Positions 1 through 12,624 of a DNA stretch of 64,000 nt are shown here, piece after piece. This DNA is from Turritopsis dohrnii (Eukaryota; Cnidaria; Hydrozoa; Anthoathecata; Oceaniidae): assembly GCA_027922465.2 (NCBI GenBank), contig BQMF02000199.1, forward strand, positions 372,001 to 436,000, given 5' to 3'. The notes under the pieces were generated by a model. It was not told where the DNA came from and searched no databases. It saw only the letters and a program-made list of their open reading frames with translations. Positions within the stretch are counted from its first letter, which is position 1, and each line of letters starts with the position of its first letter. Both the position numbers and the translations under genes were made by a program.

Positions 1-3000
1 CCGTATGGCACTGCCAATGAGGAGCAAATTGCAGAGGGAAGCAGGCTTGTAAGAGAAGAGGGCAAAAGCGTGAGGAAGGCTGCAGAAATCGTGGGAATAA
101 GTCACGTGACATTACAAAGAAAAATAAATGGTATAGTTATTTATTTTTAAATATTATGTGACTGTTCTAAGCAGTAGATAAATTTAACCAAGCTAACTTT
201 TCGAAATAGAACGAAGATCATGAACGTAGTATCATGATCAGGATGTATAGATTATTCATGGTTCCAACGTACAGTGATAGCCGTGTTTAAAACTTTCTTA
301 TTGAAAATTGAAATAATTTGTGGTCGTTTCGTAAAAACCAGGTCTTGACTCGCACTTACGTTGATTTTCTTTTTCCTCATATTATTTTGAATAAGAAGAG
401 GGACGTGCAAGTATATAATAGTTTAACCGAGACAAAATAATAAGCATTTGTGACGAGGTTACAAAAGAAAGACATTCCGGACAAAGCAGAATTATCTTGA
501 ATTAATTTTCGTTAGCATACATCTGATGTCAAGAAAAAAAAGAAAGATGCCCGGGTTTTCCTATGAACCAAGCAAATTGGTGATAAACAGACAGTTGTAA
601 AGTACCTAGGAATACAATGATATAAGGAACAAATGAGTACATGAATCAAACAAATGAATGCAAGAATGAGAACTCGCTAGAACGTCTCGTCTCGGTTTCT
701 TCCATATAACAAGTCCCTCAGGACGTTTTCTCCATTCCAACCGTGCTTATACATTAGGGTTTCTTTCTTTTTTAAGGTACGCATCAAAATAAAGTTGGTG
801 GGCAATACCAGCTCTGCGAAGAGACAGAAAGTTATATCGCGGGAATGATAAAGGATCTCGGTAATTGGAGAGTTCCTTTTGAAATCACTGACTTGCGCAG
901 ACTGGTTAAAGGGTACCTTGATAAAAAAGGGCTGCAAGTAAATTTTAATTATAGTTTGATCTTAAGCAAAATCCCGTGGAAATCTACTTATGTTGATCTA
1001 ATCAAGTTTCAATCGTCTAGAAATTCCCAAACAATTTGCCTTCAGAAGATTGGGCAAATTCATTTGTAAAGAGAAAAGGTTTGACACTTCGGCAGGCCGA
1101 TAAGCTTAAGCCTTCCCGTGCAGCTGTGAACGAGGAGATGCTAAAAGATTATTTTGATAATCTAAAAAAGGAAATAGATGGTAATCAATTGGATCATTTG
1201 TCTTTATCATTAAAATGAATTCATCAAGTGAGATAGCAATCACCGGACAATCACGATGATATCGTTTAATTTTGTAGGTGTACCTGCCACCAATATTTTT
1301 AATTTTGATGAAACCAACTTTTCGGATGATCCCAGAAATAAGAAAGTATGATAGTCTTTCATAATGAAACTATATAGACACTTAACAACTGACACAAGAA
1401 ATATAGTTAAGAAAAATGTTAACCAATGTTTTTCAGGTTGTCGTAGCCAGGGGAATGCGTCAAGTGGAAAAGGTCTGCGAGCATTCAAAACAGGCATTTT
1501 CAATAATGTTTTGTGGGGACGCCACAGGGCGGTATCTTCCACCTATGATCGTTTATAAGGCCAAAAACTTGTACGAAAATTGGGTTAAAGGTGGACCTAC
1601 CGGTGAGGCATATTTTAAATCGAGATGATTTTATTAATTTTTCGAATTGACTAAAATTTTATACTACATAAATACTACATGTCCTGGAACACAAATTTGT
1701 TTTGTTTTTAAGATGCCATGTTTTCATATTCAGTGAATGGTTGGTTCGAAACACGAACATTTGGGCAATGGTTTAAATTTGTTTTTTTAAAACACGCAGA
1801 GAAGTTGGAGGGGAAGAAAGTCATGATAGGTGACAACTTAGGATGTCACTTTTCGGAAGAGGTAACACTGTTTGCTTTTTTCGAATATGCATTTGAATTT
1901 TTTCACGAACAAAAAAATTGTAAAAGATTAAATGAGTCAGAACGAAATGAAAATGTTGATGATATTTAAATGGCAATCCTGAAGTTTCTCACTGTTTCAC
2001 ACATAGGTACTTCTTCTTTGTCGGCAACATAATGTAGCTTTTGTGCCGTTGGTTGCAAATTCTACACATCTGACCCAACCTTTGGATGTTGCGGTGTTTA
2101 GACCGATGAAAGTCATTTGGTTCAAGGTGTTGAAACAATGGAGGATAGAGTCCAGGAAAAGAGGCTATATCCCTAAGGACGTCTTTCCTGCTCTCGTAAA
2201 GAGGGTTTATGAGCAGATCGAGGGCAAGATTCTTGTTTCTGGTAAGCATTAATATTACCATGAGTGTTTATTGTAGTGAACCAATGATTCCAAATCTCAC
2301 TCGTTTTCATTATTCACTCAAAGGCTTCCGAACTTGTGGAATTCATCCATGGAATCCGGAAGAAGTGATCAACCGTTTGCCTGGAGGGAACTGGGACGAT
2401 GGTGTCGGTGCTGAAAGGTTTTTAAATGAAATTTGCATCGAAATTATACAGGAAACGCACCCTAAACCAAAAAAAGGTAATTTCCTCTGTTTTCAATTTA
2501 TGTTGTCGAATTGTATCCAAATCCACAGAGAAAGTACATCAAACATAACGTCTTAATTAATGTTTGTACGTCACTTGTACAAATACATGAAAATATCGAA
2601 ATATGTTACTGTTTTGGTTGACGCTTTTCCTTTTAATTTAAAATAAGACTTAAGATATTTAACTACTTACGTAATTTATAGAAAAAAAACAAAAGAGGGG
2701 CAGGAAAGTAACTCCAGGAGCCAACATTGCATTTGCAGCTGAAGTTAACGACGAAGAAGTGGAGTGGGTGTGCAGTTATTGTGACGAGGCGTATGATGAA
2801 GAGAGTGATGATAGGTAAATATATCTTGCTAAACCGAAGTAGGGAAATTAAATTCAGCAAAAAATTAATTGTATTATCAATGACAAATATAAACAAACAT
2901 AGGTTCATAATGACTTCACCGGACTCATTTTTTATTTTATAGGTGGATTGTTTGCGATGAATGCTCGCGGAAATACCATTTGCAGTGTTCCGGCCATCAA

Positions 3001-3069
3001 TACGAAACGTCGGAATATAACGATGTAAATTTGGACAACGTACATTTTTTGTGCGAATATTGTGCGTGA
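1..3069 (+). CDS. pogo-type DDE transposase with C-terminal PHD finger (5' end outside window)
   Basis: Ten exons can be chained in one open frame with GT..AG junctions and matching phases: 1-130, 777-937, 1021-1180, 1278-1345, 1437-1602, 1713-1861, 2007-2241, 2324-2476, 2682-2814, 2943-3069 (493 codons plus stop). In order the protein shows a psq-type helix-turn-helix (exon 1, around VRKAAEIVGISHVTLQ), a CENP-B-type DNA-binding segment (PSEDWANSF..), and a DDE_1 core. The core acidic residues are in NFDETNF (exon 4), MIGDNLGCH (exon 6) and THLTQPLDVAVF (exon 7). The last two exons encode a Cys/His pattern CSYC..CDEC..YHLQC..CEYC, which fits a PHD finger. The family cuts and pastes DNA; PHD fingers read histone tails. 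No stop or frameshift was found. It may be a live transposase or a domesticated host gene. The upstream start is outside the window. Splice sites are predicted by eye. Confidence 0.82.
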
Positions 3070-4340
3070 ATGGTTAGAGAAAAACGCTTGAGAATTAATT
3101 CTGGTTGACTTATGCTCTAGGTCCCGAATAGACGCCCCTTCCCAAACACACACACAAAACGCCCTCCCGTCTGTTTGTTCCCCATCTCCAAACGTATTTT
3201 ATCATTTGTCGTCACAACCACCTTACGTTGAAAGCACATCCCAGAATGCACTTTCGTCAGAAAACTATATATAATTTTAGTAGTGAAAAAAAACGACTGT
3301 GTAAAGTTAGCTTTAACTTTAAATTAGATATTCATGCTTACACAAGTATCATTACTAATTTGCTTAATAACTTTAGAGAATTAACAGTTGCTATGTTTCA
3401 CAACACTCTTCAACATTTGAGAAAAATGAATCAATTTAAATTAATTTATGTATTCTACGAAAGTAATCGTTATATACGCGTTTTCTGCTTAGGCGCTCCA
3501 TAAACCAATATTTTTGTGGAAATAGCACTGTTTCAAGTCACCCCCACACAATAAATTTTGAGTGGTGTACTTTGAGAAGTTCTAACTTGAGATGGTATTC
3601 ATCAATTTATTTGTAATTTGATAATCTAAAAGACAAAAGATGGATGACACTTTTTTCAAAGTTTGTTAACAATTGAGTTCTTAGATAAAAAGTTAAAAAC
3701 AAAAGTTTGCAAAATAACGGCAAATTTTGTTTCAAGTCACCCCGTGTTACGGTAACATTATTTGATAACTAAAACGAAATAAGTAAAACACTGAAAATGT
3801 GCTGCCTACATTTCTTCTTTGTTTTCCACTGACGTAAAACATTTCACTAAACTGCTTTTAAACAATAATGCATAATAAAAACATCAATACAACTAACTCA
3901 CTTACGCACGTAGCACACTGTTCTTTTATTAATCTAAAATACAATAGCAGTTAAAGTTTAACAATAAACCTTTATAATAATAAACCTTTGTATATGTACA
4001 AACCTGTGTTTCTTCGTCAAATTCATGGCGAAGAAATGAAATCCGTTATTAACGAACTAGATTTTTGGAAATTGTCAGCCAATCCAATGAGCGCATTTTA
4101 AGAGTTTTCCTTTATTAGCCAATGAAAACGATCAGCGACGGGGCTTCCCCATATACAAATCGTAAAAAAACGCTCTCGCGTCTGTGTGGTTTTACGACGA
4201 AAAGGGAAAAATTAAGAAGGTTTTGACCGTGAAAAAAAGTAAATACATCACTCTCTATAATAAAAGTTTGACACACAATCGCAAATTAGTATAATAAGAT
4301 GCTTTACAATTAATTTATGTAGGTCGGTAGAGAGATTACT
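3070..4340. other. no gene recognised; AT-rich intergenic DNA
   Basis: Only short unsupported frames occur here. The motif TTTCAAGTCACCCC appears twice about 200 bp apart (near 3532 and 3731). From about 4150 to 4300 the sequence resembles the 3' part of a dispersed repeat seen again near 38.4, 47.3 and 49.2 kb (shared 'cactctct..ataaaag..cacaatcgc..ttagtataataaga'). Confidence 0.5.
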
Positions 4341-5045
4341 ATGTTTATTCACATTTTTCGACTCAATAACAGGTTGACCGTGCGACTACTTTTCCTCCTT
4401 GAGCCACAGTTTGCAGAGGATGGAATTAATAAGAGAAAGTTTCAAAATGAGGTCTATACATACTTTGTGAAGTATGTACGAGAAATGTATGGTATGTACC
4501 ATTTTAAGAGATTTCTTTATGTTTATAAATTTGTTCCCAGATGATATGTCTCTATGTTTATAGAACTAGTTTCTTGCAAAAACATGTATGATTGCCCATT
4601 GAGTTGATTGCATTTCCACATCTCTTTATGAAGCTGTAACATTAATCACCTTTTTCATAACTTTTCATAACTTTTCATTTAACTTTTCGTGTTTGTTTGT
4701 CTTCAAAGCCTATAACTTATAAAAATGGTATGATTTACATGCTCAATTTTTCAATGTGTATATTTTTGGATTTTTTAGGTGGACTCAGGGAATTAATTAA
4801 TCAATTAATTTAGGAAAAATCCTCTCATTTTCAACTGGCTTAGACGAAGAGCCGCTTTTAAGTTTTGAGAAAAAACCATCGATTGAATTTGTAGGCGCTG
4901 ATGGTGGCTTCATTCCAATGGCTTCAACGTGGTGAACCAATTAAAATTACCTATCCCGTCCATGGAACATCCAATTTGTAATGAGATAACACTCTTTAAA
5001 TTGTATGATTATGCATTTTCAAATTCGTATATTGGTTTGGCATAA
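4341..5045 (+). pseudogene. HECT E3 ubiquitin ligase C-lobe fragment, broken
   Basis: Two exons align by eye with the last two exons of the HECT gene at 62632-64000. Exon 4341-4491 gives LEPQFAEDGINKRKFQN, matching LKPVFAEEGTNVRVLQN of the other gene. Exon 4814-5045 starts with ILSFSTGLDEEPLLSFE, matching VLAFCTCADEEPPLGF. The splice donor is GTATGT at 4492 and the acceptor TAG ends at 4813. At the catalytic cysteine position (canonical T-C in ASTC) the frame breaks: after ...PMAST one base appears to be missing, and the rest of the C-lobe tail reads in another frame to TAA at 5043-5045. HECT C-lobes carry the thioester cysteine, so this copy cannot be catalytic as written. Earlier HECT exons were not found upstream. 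Either it is a decayed paralogue or a piece carried by a transposon. Confidence 0.75.
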
Positions 5046-5103
5046 CTAATTTTTATGATAAGTTGAAAACAGATGGATTTCATTAAAGTTTTTTTGCAAG
5101 AAC

Positions 5104-5966
5104 TTAAGGATAGTCATCACCCTTTGCTGCATGTTTTCAGTTTTGTGTCCATACTTTTGATGTGGTTATTTTTTCATCAACAAAGTATATATTTTTGAAA
5201 ACCTTATAAAATTCCTTATCTAATGAATATAATTTCATTTTCAATATATTTAGTTTTAAAACGGTATTGCAGATAAGGGCATTTTAAAAAAGGCTATATT
5301 TCTAAGAGCTCCACGGACTCTTTGAAAAATATTTTTTGCAACATTTTTATGTTGTTGTGTTCTAAGTTTATTAATTTAAAAAATGCTACTACAGTTTTTC
5401 TAAACAAGTCCTAGTTCTGAGGAAATTAAAGATTTACGAAAAGCAGCTCTTAAAATAGCCTTTGCTTGACTTTCTCTCTTCATCACAGAGCGAATATTTG
5501 CTTAAAGAAAAATTGTAGTAATGTTTTGTTCTTATAAACCTATTCTTTCAATTGCAAGAAACTACATAACGATACCTCCATCGTAGGGGTTTCGGGAGGT
5601 ATTTAAAGACAGATAATTAACGCAAAAATACTTATCGAAAAAACGTCTTATAAAGAAATTCCATTTTGCGATTGGTTGAATAAACAACTTTACAAAAGAA
5701 ACAATAGCTGTTATTTGCTTCACATGAATAATTAATAAATCTACAATTGAAAGAGAACATAGTTCTTGTAAACATGCTGAATGGGTTTTGTAAACAAATT
5801 GCAGTAAACATGAAAATAAATACCACTAAATTTAAAATATTGTACCAAATGATAAGTTTTTGTATAGCATCACATTTTCAGAAAGCTCTCTGAAAGCTTT
5901 ATCTTTTAATGAAATAAAAAAAGATTTGATTTTTTTTTCGATTACAGGGGTGATGACTATCCTTAA
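5104..5966. mobile_element. non-autonomous TTAA-type element (MITE)
   Basis: The sequence GGATAGTCATCACCC at 5108-5122 returns as its exact reverse complement at 5948-5962, and both ends are flanked by TTAA (5104-5107 and 5963-5966). TTAA target duplication is characteristic of piggyBac and Kolobok superfamilies; which one cannot be told from the ends alone. The 855-bp interior is AT-rich with no credible coding frame, so the element must have depended on a transposase elsewhere. It sits 58 bp after the stop of the HECT fragment. Confidence 0.8.
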
Positions 5967-6332
5967 GATTTAGAATTTGCAAATGGTACATGTCAAATCT
6001 CAATTTTCAAAATTTCATCAATATTCTGTGTTTCAAAGGGGTACCTTTCACCTTATGTTAAGAGATGATATAGTTGGTGAATTGATCTTTATGAATGATC
6101 ATAGTTGACAATAGTATCAACAACCTGTAAAACCTTTTTTTTTTTTTTACTTAGTCGCTCAATACAAGGATTGTATAAGGAGGAAAGGTGACGATGGACA
6201 TTACATTTAAAGTGTTGAAGATTATGATGAGAAGGAAAAACAGACTGGGGTAAAGAATTACAGAGAGTGAAGAAGCGAGGAATGAATTACATGCATTGCA
6301 ACAAGAAAGAGACGATTTAAAGCTATATATAG
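5967..6332. other. no gene recognised
   Basis: AT-rich DNA with a T-run near 6137-6148. No coding, RNA or repeat structure was recognised. Confidence 0.4.
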
Positions 6333-8183
6333 CTATATATTTCCATTTTGATGCGAAGACACATGATAACTGTTCAATTTAGCATTTGGTTGCTCTGTTT
6401 TATTGCAGATATTTTCGGCTGCCGGTTGTTCATTGGTAACCAAACCTTTATTTGGTACGTATTTGTGCAATGCTGTCGGATGTTTTCTTTGACATATGGT
6501 ACATGTTCTTTTACTTGAACAATTTCTGATGATAAGTCCTTTTCCATAGCAACCAAAACACAATCTTTGTTTCAATGGCCATCTACACCTTTCTTGAATT
6601 GGTTTACGGGTAAATATTTCGCATTGTTCGATATCATGCTTCTTTTCGCAAACTGGGCATGGCGTTATCTTACAGATGAAGGATTAAACAGGTTTAACAT
6701 TTTTCGACATTCTTGCACTGGATGTATGAAACTGGAGGTTATTTAACGCTTCTCTAGAAAATAATGGATCGTTCACCAGAGTATTCTCGAGGTCTACAAA
6801 TTCGAGTGGGTCTGCTAACTCTGGCTCCTGCATCTTCGGTGTACTAATTGCTAAGGCTTGACGATTCCATCTATCTCTCTATTAATTTGGCAATTTGGTT
6901 ACTATTGCACTTAAATTATCAGGCGAATCAAAACTATTCCAATAAAGACCTTCTGCTAGCATACTGCACTTTAACAAGAACATGTAAAATTTTCGAAAAC
7001 TTGCTGCATCTCCAGGTTTAATTTGTTTCCAGGACAACAATTCACTACGATAAGCTGCTAATATTCTATGCTGATCTCCAAATCTCTTATTAAGGAGCTG
7101 TTTAGCCAATACATATCCAGGTTCAGGAGGTTTATGGATGCAGTTCTTTATAAGCTCCTTGGCTTCACCTCTGGTATACTTGATTAACCGTGTTAATCTC
7201 CTACGTGGATCTTTAATCCTTTTCTCGACCATCTCTTCAAAAGATGTTATAAAGTACTTGTAATCAAGCGGGTTTCCATCGAAGAAATCCAAATCTGCCT
7301 CTGGTGCACTTTGCATGGCCAATAGATCCAGAAGTGATTTTCCAAATGCATCTGCAGAAGTTTGCGTTGGTTGATGAGAGGATCCAAGTGATCGATTTTC
7401 ATCTTCTAAATCATGTTCTCTGTCATCTCTTTGCTCTGAATCATTCAATCGATCAATTGACACAACATTTGCTTTTATGTTGAATCCATTATCAGCCTTA
7501 GTTCTGGGCCTTACAGAAGCTGCCTGGGTCAGATTGTCTGCGATAATCTCCTCATGATCTAGTTTCGTATTCATTGATTTGATGTTTTTGGATGCTGGAA
7601 AATTTGAACGTAGCATGGACTTTCTTTTTTGATCTTGAATTTTCAGCCAATCTTTTACTTTTTCTTTGGGTTGTTCCGACTTGTCATCTAATCGATACAG
7701 CTCTGTGGAAGTTGCTGATGATGTCGGAAGATTCTTGCGATAAACATGCATCTTGGCCTCTGACTTCGCGATCCTTTCTTGTAGCAACATCATTTCCATC
7801 CTTTTCTTGCTTTCCACAAATGATGCTTCTACTTTCAACTCCGCCAACTTTGCAGTCAAAATATCTTCTGCAGATTGTCTTGACAATCGAGAACGAGTGC
7901 TTTTAGCGTATGACTTTGATGATAATGACGGTTTCTCTTCTTCTGTCTCAATGTTTCTCGTCCATTGAAGAAGTTTTGGTACCTCATATTTAACTTTTTC
8001 AACATTGGAAACGTTTTCCATAAGTTCTTCTATCCAACGCAACATTTTCATCAACTTTCGATGAATGGCATTTTTCTGTTCATTCATGTGCTCAATTTGG
8101 TAGGCTCGACCCTTCTGCGTTGCCTGTCGCCTTCGTTTTGACAAACTGAAAGACTTCCTCATTATCGGCAATAAATGAGACAA
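6333..8183 (-). pseudogene. BEL/Pao retrotransposon gag remnant (DUF1759-type plus zinc knuckles)
   Basis: Reading right to left, a 433-residue frame (8183-6882) starts with a basic, coiled-coil-like region and ends in a segment typical of BEL/Pao Gag (DUF1759): LDFFDGNPLDYKYFITSFEE, later GEAKELIKNCIH and LLNKRFGD. The frame closes with two adjacent stops (TAA TAG) but the same frame continues downstream. A third stop follows near 6690, then a cysteine-rich stretch (CPVCEKKHDIEQC.., CFGCYGKGLIIRNC.., CTICQRKHPTALH) that matches the zinc knuckles following DUF1759 in these polyproteins. No protease, reverse transcriptase or integrase follows before 6333, and no LTR pair was found, so this is a truncated, dead copy of the capsid gene. 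Capsid genes of this family package element RNA in the cytoplasm. Confidence 0.8.
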
Positions 8184-8522
8184 GTATAAACAACTTTAAG
8201 TGGCTTCGGGACACATAAACGACCAGTGATGATGATCAAGGCTATATTATTACAAAACAAAACGCTATTACAGAGAAAACATATCAACAAACAAATCAAC
8301 AAACATAAAATAATAATAAATACATACTTGTTTATACTGACGCTCCACCCACACACAAGCCACATACAACAGGAATAAATACACAACAGATTCACAACTA
8401 ATAAAGACGTTCAACTACAAAGAAACGTATCGACTGTGACTAACAATACAATACGACATAAAAACTACATACACGGGTGCACACAGCACGTAAAATTAAA
8501 CACAACGTAATTGTAACTGTCA
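8184..8522. other. leader-like spacer between BEL gag and the next reverse-strand frame
   Basis: Low-complexity AC-rich DNA on the plus strand. This would be the 5' leader/LTR position for the BEL remnant, but I could not find a matching second LTR. Confidence 0.3.
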
Positions 8523-8933
8523 TTAACACCACGAGGTTGTATCGTATCTGCAAACCATTTTACACGACGGGCATTTAATCACATTATTGTCGATACCCTC
8601 CTTCAATTCAGCTTCAACGAAGTCAACTTTTGAATGGCTCTTCTGGCACGAACTACAAATGTAGAACTTATTAGCACGAATGGACATTATAGAAAATTTG
8701 TGTTCTTCCTTGTTAACCTCTTTGATTTCAAATGGAGAGTAAAGAAGCGCCTCGTCTGCGTCTGGACAGCTTATAACTTGGGAAGCCTTACCAACATGCA
8801 ACACAAATCCACCATTACCATACGTGTGGTAAGTCGCATCCATAATCTTGTTACGTCTAAACTGGATTCTTCTTCTAAAGCTGGTAAGTACTTTCCATGA
8901 TGTTCTATACGTCATTCTTATGATAATGTTCAC
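8523..8933 (-). CDS. small unknown protein with C-terminal zinc-ribbon-like motif
   Basis: I do not recognise this protein. The 136-residue frame probably starts at the internal Met before DATYHTYGNGGF (near 8850), because the first 30 residues look like an intron read-through (a splice acceptor-like sequence lies there). The C-terminal half has FYICSSCQKSHSKVDF followed by IKCPSCKMVCRYD, i.e. two CxxC knuckles about 30 residues apart, as in zinc ribbons. The N-terminal part could be an OB-like beta-rich domain, but that is a guess. It lies upstream of the BEL gag remnant on the same strand with no evident link. Confidence 0.4.
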   Translation of the reverse strand: MNIIIRMTYRTSWKVLTSFRRRIQFRRNKIMDATYHTYGNGGFVLHVGKASQVISCPDADEALLYSPFEIKEVNKEEHKFSIMSIRANKFYICSSCQKSHSKVDFVEAELKEGIDNNVIKCPSCKMVCRYDTTSWC

Positions 8934-11900
8934 CTCCCACAGGCTAAGGTTGATGGGCGCTTACCAACAATGACGAAAATTTTCCCTAACAAAAACAATT
9001 GATATTTCATAAAGTTTAATAGAAATGGAATAATCAGTATTTGACATGGGCGATAATGTTTGCATAAAAATGCGTTAAAAAGGAACTTGTAATGAAAATA
9101 TCTCATGCCTAAACTTTCAACAGGATAATCTTATTTCGACGTATACAAAACCTTTTCTATTTCTTTGTGATTCATAACGATTAAAATAATAACGGAAGGA
9201 AATATGTAAAAAGGAGAGTTCCAAAATTTGTGAATTTTTTTTAAAGCAGTTTTCCAATAGTACGCCTATCGTAGTTAAATCTGACATCTGATTAGCCAGA
9301 TTGATTTATCTTAATACGCTAGGGTACGACACGTACATAGTTAAAATTAAGTCAACCTTTTTTTAACGCAATGCGTATATCAAATTATTTAAACAAAAGA
9401 ATGATTATGAATAATTCTCAAGTACCAATCAACAAACAATATGATATACGTCTCAACGTTTTGCATTGGAAAAGCGGCTTAAGAATTTGCTTTACAATTA
9501 CAGTAAAACAATTAAGCAAATACGAAGCTGTAAGCTCTAAAAAATAAGCAGCAACGAGTGTTCGTTGAACATTTTTATTGTTTATAAAAAAGAGAGTCTG
9601 CTGAAATTAATGTCTTACACGTTTGTCAAATTAAATCAAACAAAGTAAGTCTCGTCATTTAAAGTTACTCCTTACCGCAATTTTAATGTAAACCTTAAAT
9701 GATTTAACTTCTGCATACCGATAAGTTTCTCTTCATGTACGAACACTTGTTTTCTTCATTGGAGTTTGTACAAGAAAATAATATCCAAAAATAATGCTTA
9801 TACCTTCCAGTTTTGTATGAAAATTAATCATTATTTATTTAAAGAAACATCTTTCTTCAAAATTTGTATTTTCAGTTAAATGAACATCCTTCCTTTGCTT
9901 TTAATATTAATAAAACTGATCGACCAAATAAAACATAAGCAAGTTACCTTTTCTTCGAAAAACTATTTACGAAGCTCCTCTGTTTCATTCCACAGCATGC
10001 AAGTTTTGTCATCTAAATTTGCAATAATTGGAAATTTAAAACCTGAAATTTAGACCAATCATCTAAATAAAGTAAAATAAAATAAATAAAAATGGTAGCC
10101 TAACAAAAATTTGACCTTATGATAACTTTACAATGATGTAAAAAACTTACAACGACTACAAACATCGCATACTTGAGCATTTTGTATTCAATTCGATTGA
10201 GTTCTTTTTATTTTCAGCTACCGATCTGCAAGTTATCTGACAAGCCCTCCAGCTTCCAATAAAACAACTTTGATTAGGTGCGACCATGTGGCATGTCAGT
10301 CTTAAATAGCAAAACGGTACCCAAAAGTATCTTCTTCAAAGATTGGTTCATCAATATCACGTGACCAAATGAAAATAAAGACTCCTGACTTAACTTCTTA
10401 AACTACTTTAAAACTTAATACATTCACAATGTGTGTGTATTATTACTCTTCCAATTTTCTTTTATCATTGTTGGGTGTATCTGTATTGTTTCAGTCGTTT
10501 TTCTAATAATTTTTCCTGTCAGTATGACAATCTGTAAAGTTTCTCTTAATTAGAATAATTTAAAATGCTGACATCAATAAACATTGCAGACGTGAGTAGT
10601 TACAAAATGGCGAATAAAACAGAGTCAAACATACAGCTCAAATCCTGATTTCACGGTAGTTGGATATCCATGCCACTAATAGCAGCTTGTGAGTAATTCT
10701 TTTGGTTTTCCGTCTGTTTGAAAAGTACAGCTCTCGTGCCAAAAGTACGTACGAAGATAAAAAGTTTTTAGAACTAAGTATTAGCCTTAGAAATTATCGG
10801 TTGTTGGTAGAATACTGAAATACAGCTCAAAAAGCTCGATATACTTACAAGGGATCGTCTCAAAATTATCGTTTCTAAAAACCGTTTCGAACTAACAGTA
10901 AAACCGTTTCCGAACCGTTGAAAAGTGTTTCATTTATTAATAAAAAAAATTAAAATTCATTTCTGAGAGTAGCAAATTCGTTTCATTGATTCTCAAAAGC
11001 GTTTCATTTGGCAGCTGGCGTTTCTTAAAACGTTTCGTCAATTCAAAAAGCTGTGAAACCAATATCATTTCTTTTCAATGGATATGAAATAATTTTCAAA
11101 CATCAAAAACATCAAAGAACGAAAAATGAATATAATGAATATGACATCATATCATTGCCAAAGTCTACTTGTGGAGGCCTGACTTTAATTTCAATTTTTT
11201 TTTGACGAATCAACTTGAACATTTCAATATTGACGGTTACTTGTAATGTCATGGATTAAGAATCCGTAGGAACAAAAGATCTTTCTTTTATTCTTTACGA
11301 ATTACGGGAGGCAGGGTTCGAATTAACTTTTCGAAGTTAACACGTGAAAATAATGATTGAAATATTTTTGATTTTGGTCGTGAACTCCAAACATGGGAAC
11401 TGATTGTCAGCACTCTCTCAACGAACCAACTTCCATTATTCATACATGTTTTTTTATTTATAAGAAAAACTTCTAACAGGGTGTGAATCGCTTAATTTGT
11501 AAGAATATCTAAAGAAAAAAAATATGGCAACTAAAAATGAGACAATTTGAAATCTTTCTTTAACAAGATAAATAGAGCTTTTATCGAGAGACTTCTTTTG
11601 TTACACTTCCGGTCTCCGCTTTCTGATCACATGTGTTAAGAAAAAATGATTCATTCATTCATGCATATAATAAAGGGAAACTTTTATATCCATGGTTCAT
11701 TGGATAAAACAAAAGTTCAAACATGAAGAAGTGAGGTTTGAGTTGGGGCGCAAAGATTTCGTCGCCCAATTAATAGTGCATTGCGCTATGGCTTTTGACC
11801 TGTATTATATATAAACATATAAACATAAAACGTATGTTGTCGTCATACGTTCGCAACATAATTCTTGTATATCATGTACATGTGACCGAGGAAATCTTAT

Positions 11901-12624
11901 TCTGAATTAAGAATACATTAAGAATGTTTCACCCTTATTTTTTTGTTAACTATAAGAATACTTCACTCTCGACATAATTTCACTGATCTTATAAATAAAA
12001 AAAGCGTATACTTCAGTCTCATGCGAGTAAAAACAGTTTTCTTTTTTTTCAAAGGCCTTATTTCCAAAACTAATTTCACTTTTCCTGAAAAGTGATTTCT
12101 TTCGTCCAAACTATAATACAGCATTTACACTAGAGCAAATTATGGATTGATGTGTCAAGTTACTAAAAATAGAATCTATTACTGAAAGTGTCTATATTAG
12201 AATTCCGTCATGAAAACAGATAAAAACAACAACAAAAGGTTTCCTTAGCAATTTTAATTCATTTTCATTTTTTACTGTTTTTCCTGAAGCATTGAATGAA
12301 ATGTTTCAACGTCAGAGGATCTTTCGAATATCATTTCCATTTTAAATTTTTCATGCATTATACTTCTATACAAATGCGTACACATGCAAAAACCTTTGGG
12401 AATAATTCATTTTAGAAAATATCGTTTTGAAAAAACTAATGTAAACACCAAAAATAAATAATGGAAACTATTATGTTTTACCTGCTTCCCTGTTTTACCT
12501 GTGTCCTTGTAGGGAGGGTCATATAATGAAAGCATGGTTTATGTAATAAAAGATTTTCTTTTCTGAATAAACATAAACACAACTTACAAACTTTAAAAAC
12601 GCAATAAACAATAAAATAACACTG
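8934..12624. other. 3.7-kb stretch without recognisable gene
   Basis: Very AT-rich. No frame with a recognisable domain, no tRNA and no long inverted repeats were found. The section around 10,740-11,060 is a dispersed repeat (separate entry). Confidence 0.5.
10740..11060 (+). repeat. dispersed repeat rich in CGTTTC/GAAACG motifs, copy 1
   Basis: Contains 'gatatactta..gggatcgtctcaaaat' followed by many gtttc/cgtttc motifs. A diverged copy in opposite orientation lies at about 36,945-37,380 (there as 'gatatacttcgggatggtctcaaaaat' on the minus strand). No coding potential. Confidence 0.5.

Noticed and set aside
1240..1542. 100-codon minus-strand frame
   Set aside because: Shadow of the pogo exons 4 and 5 on the plus strand.
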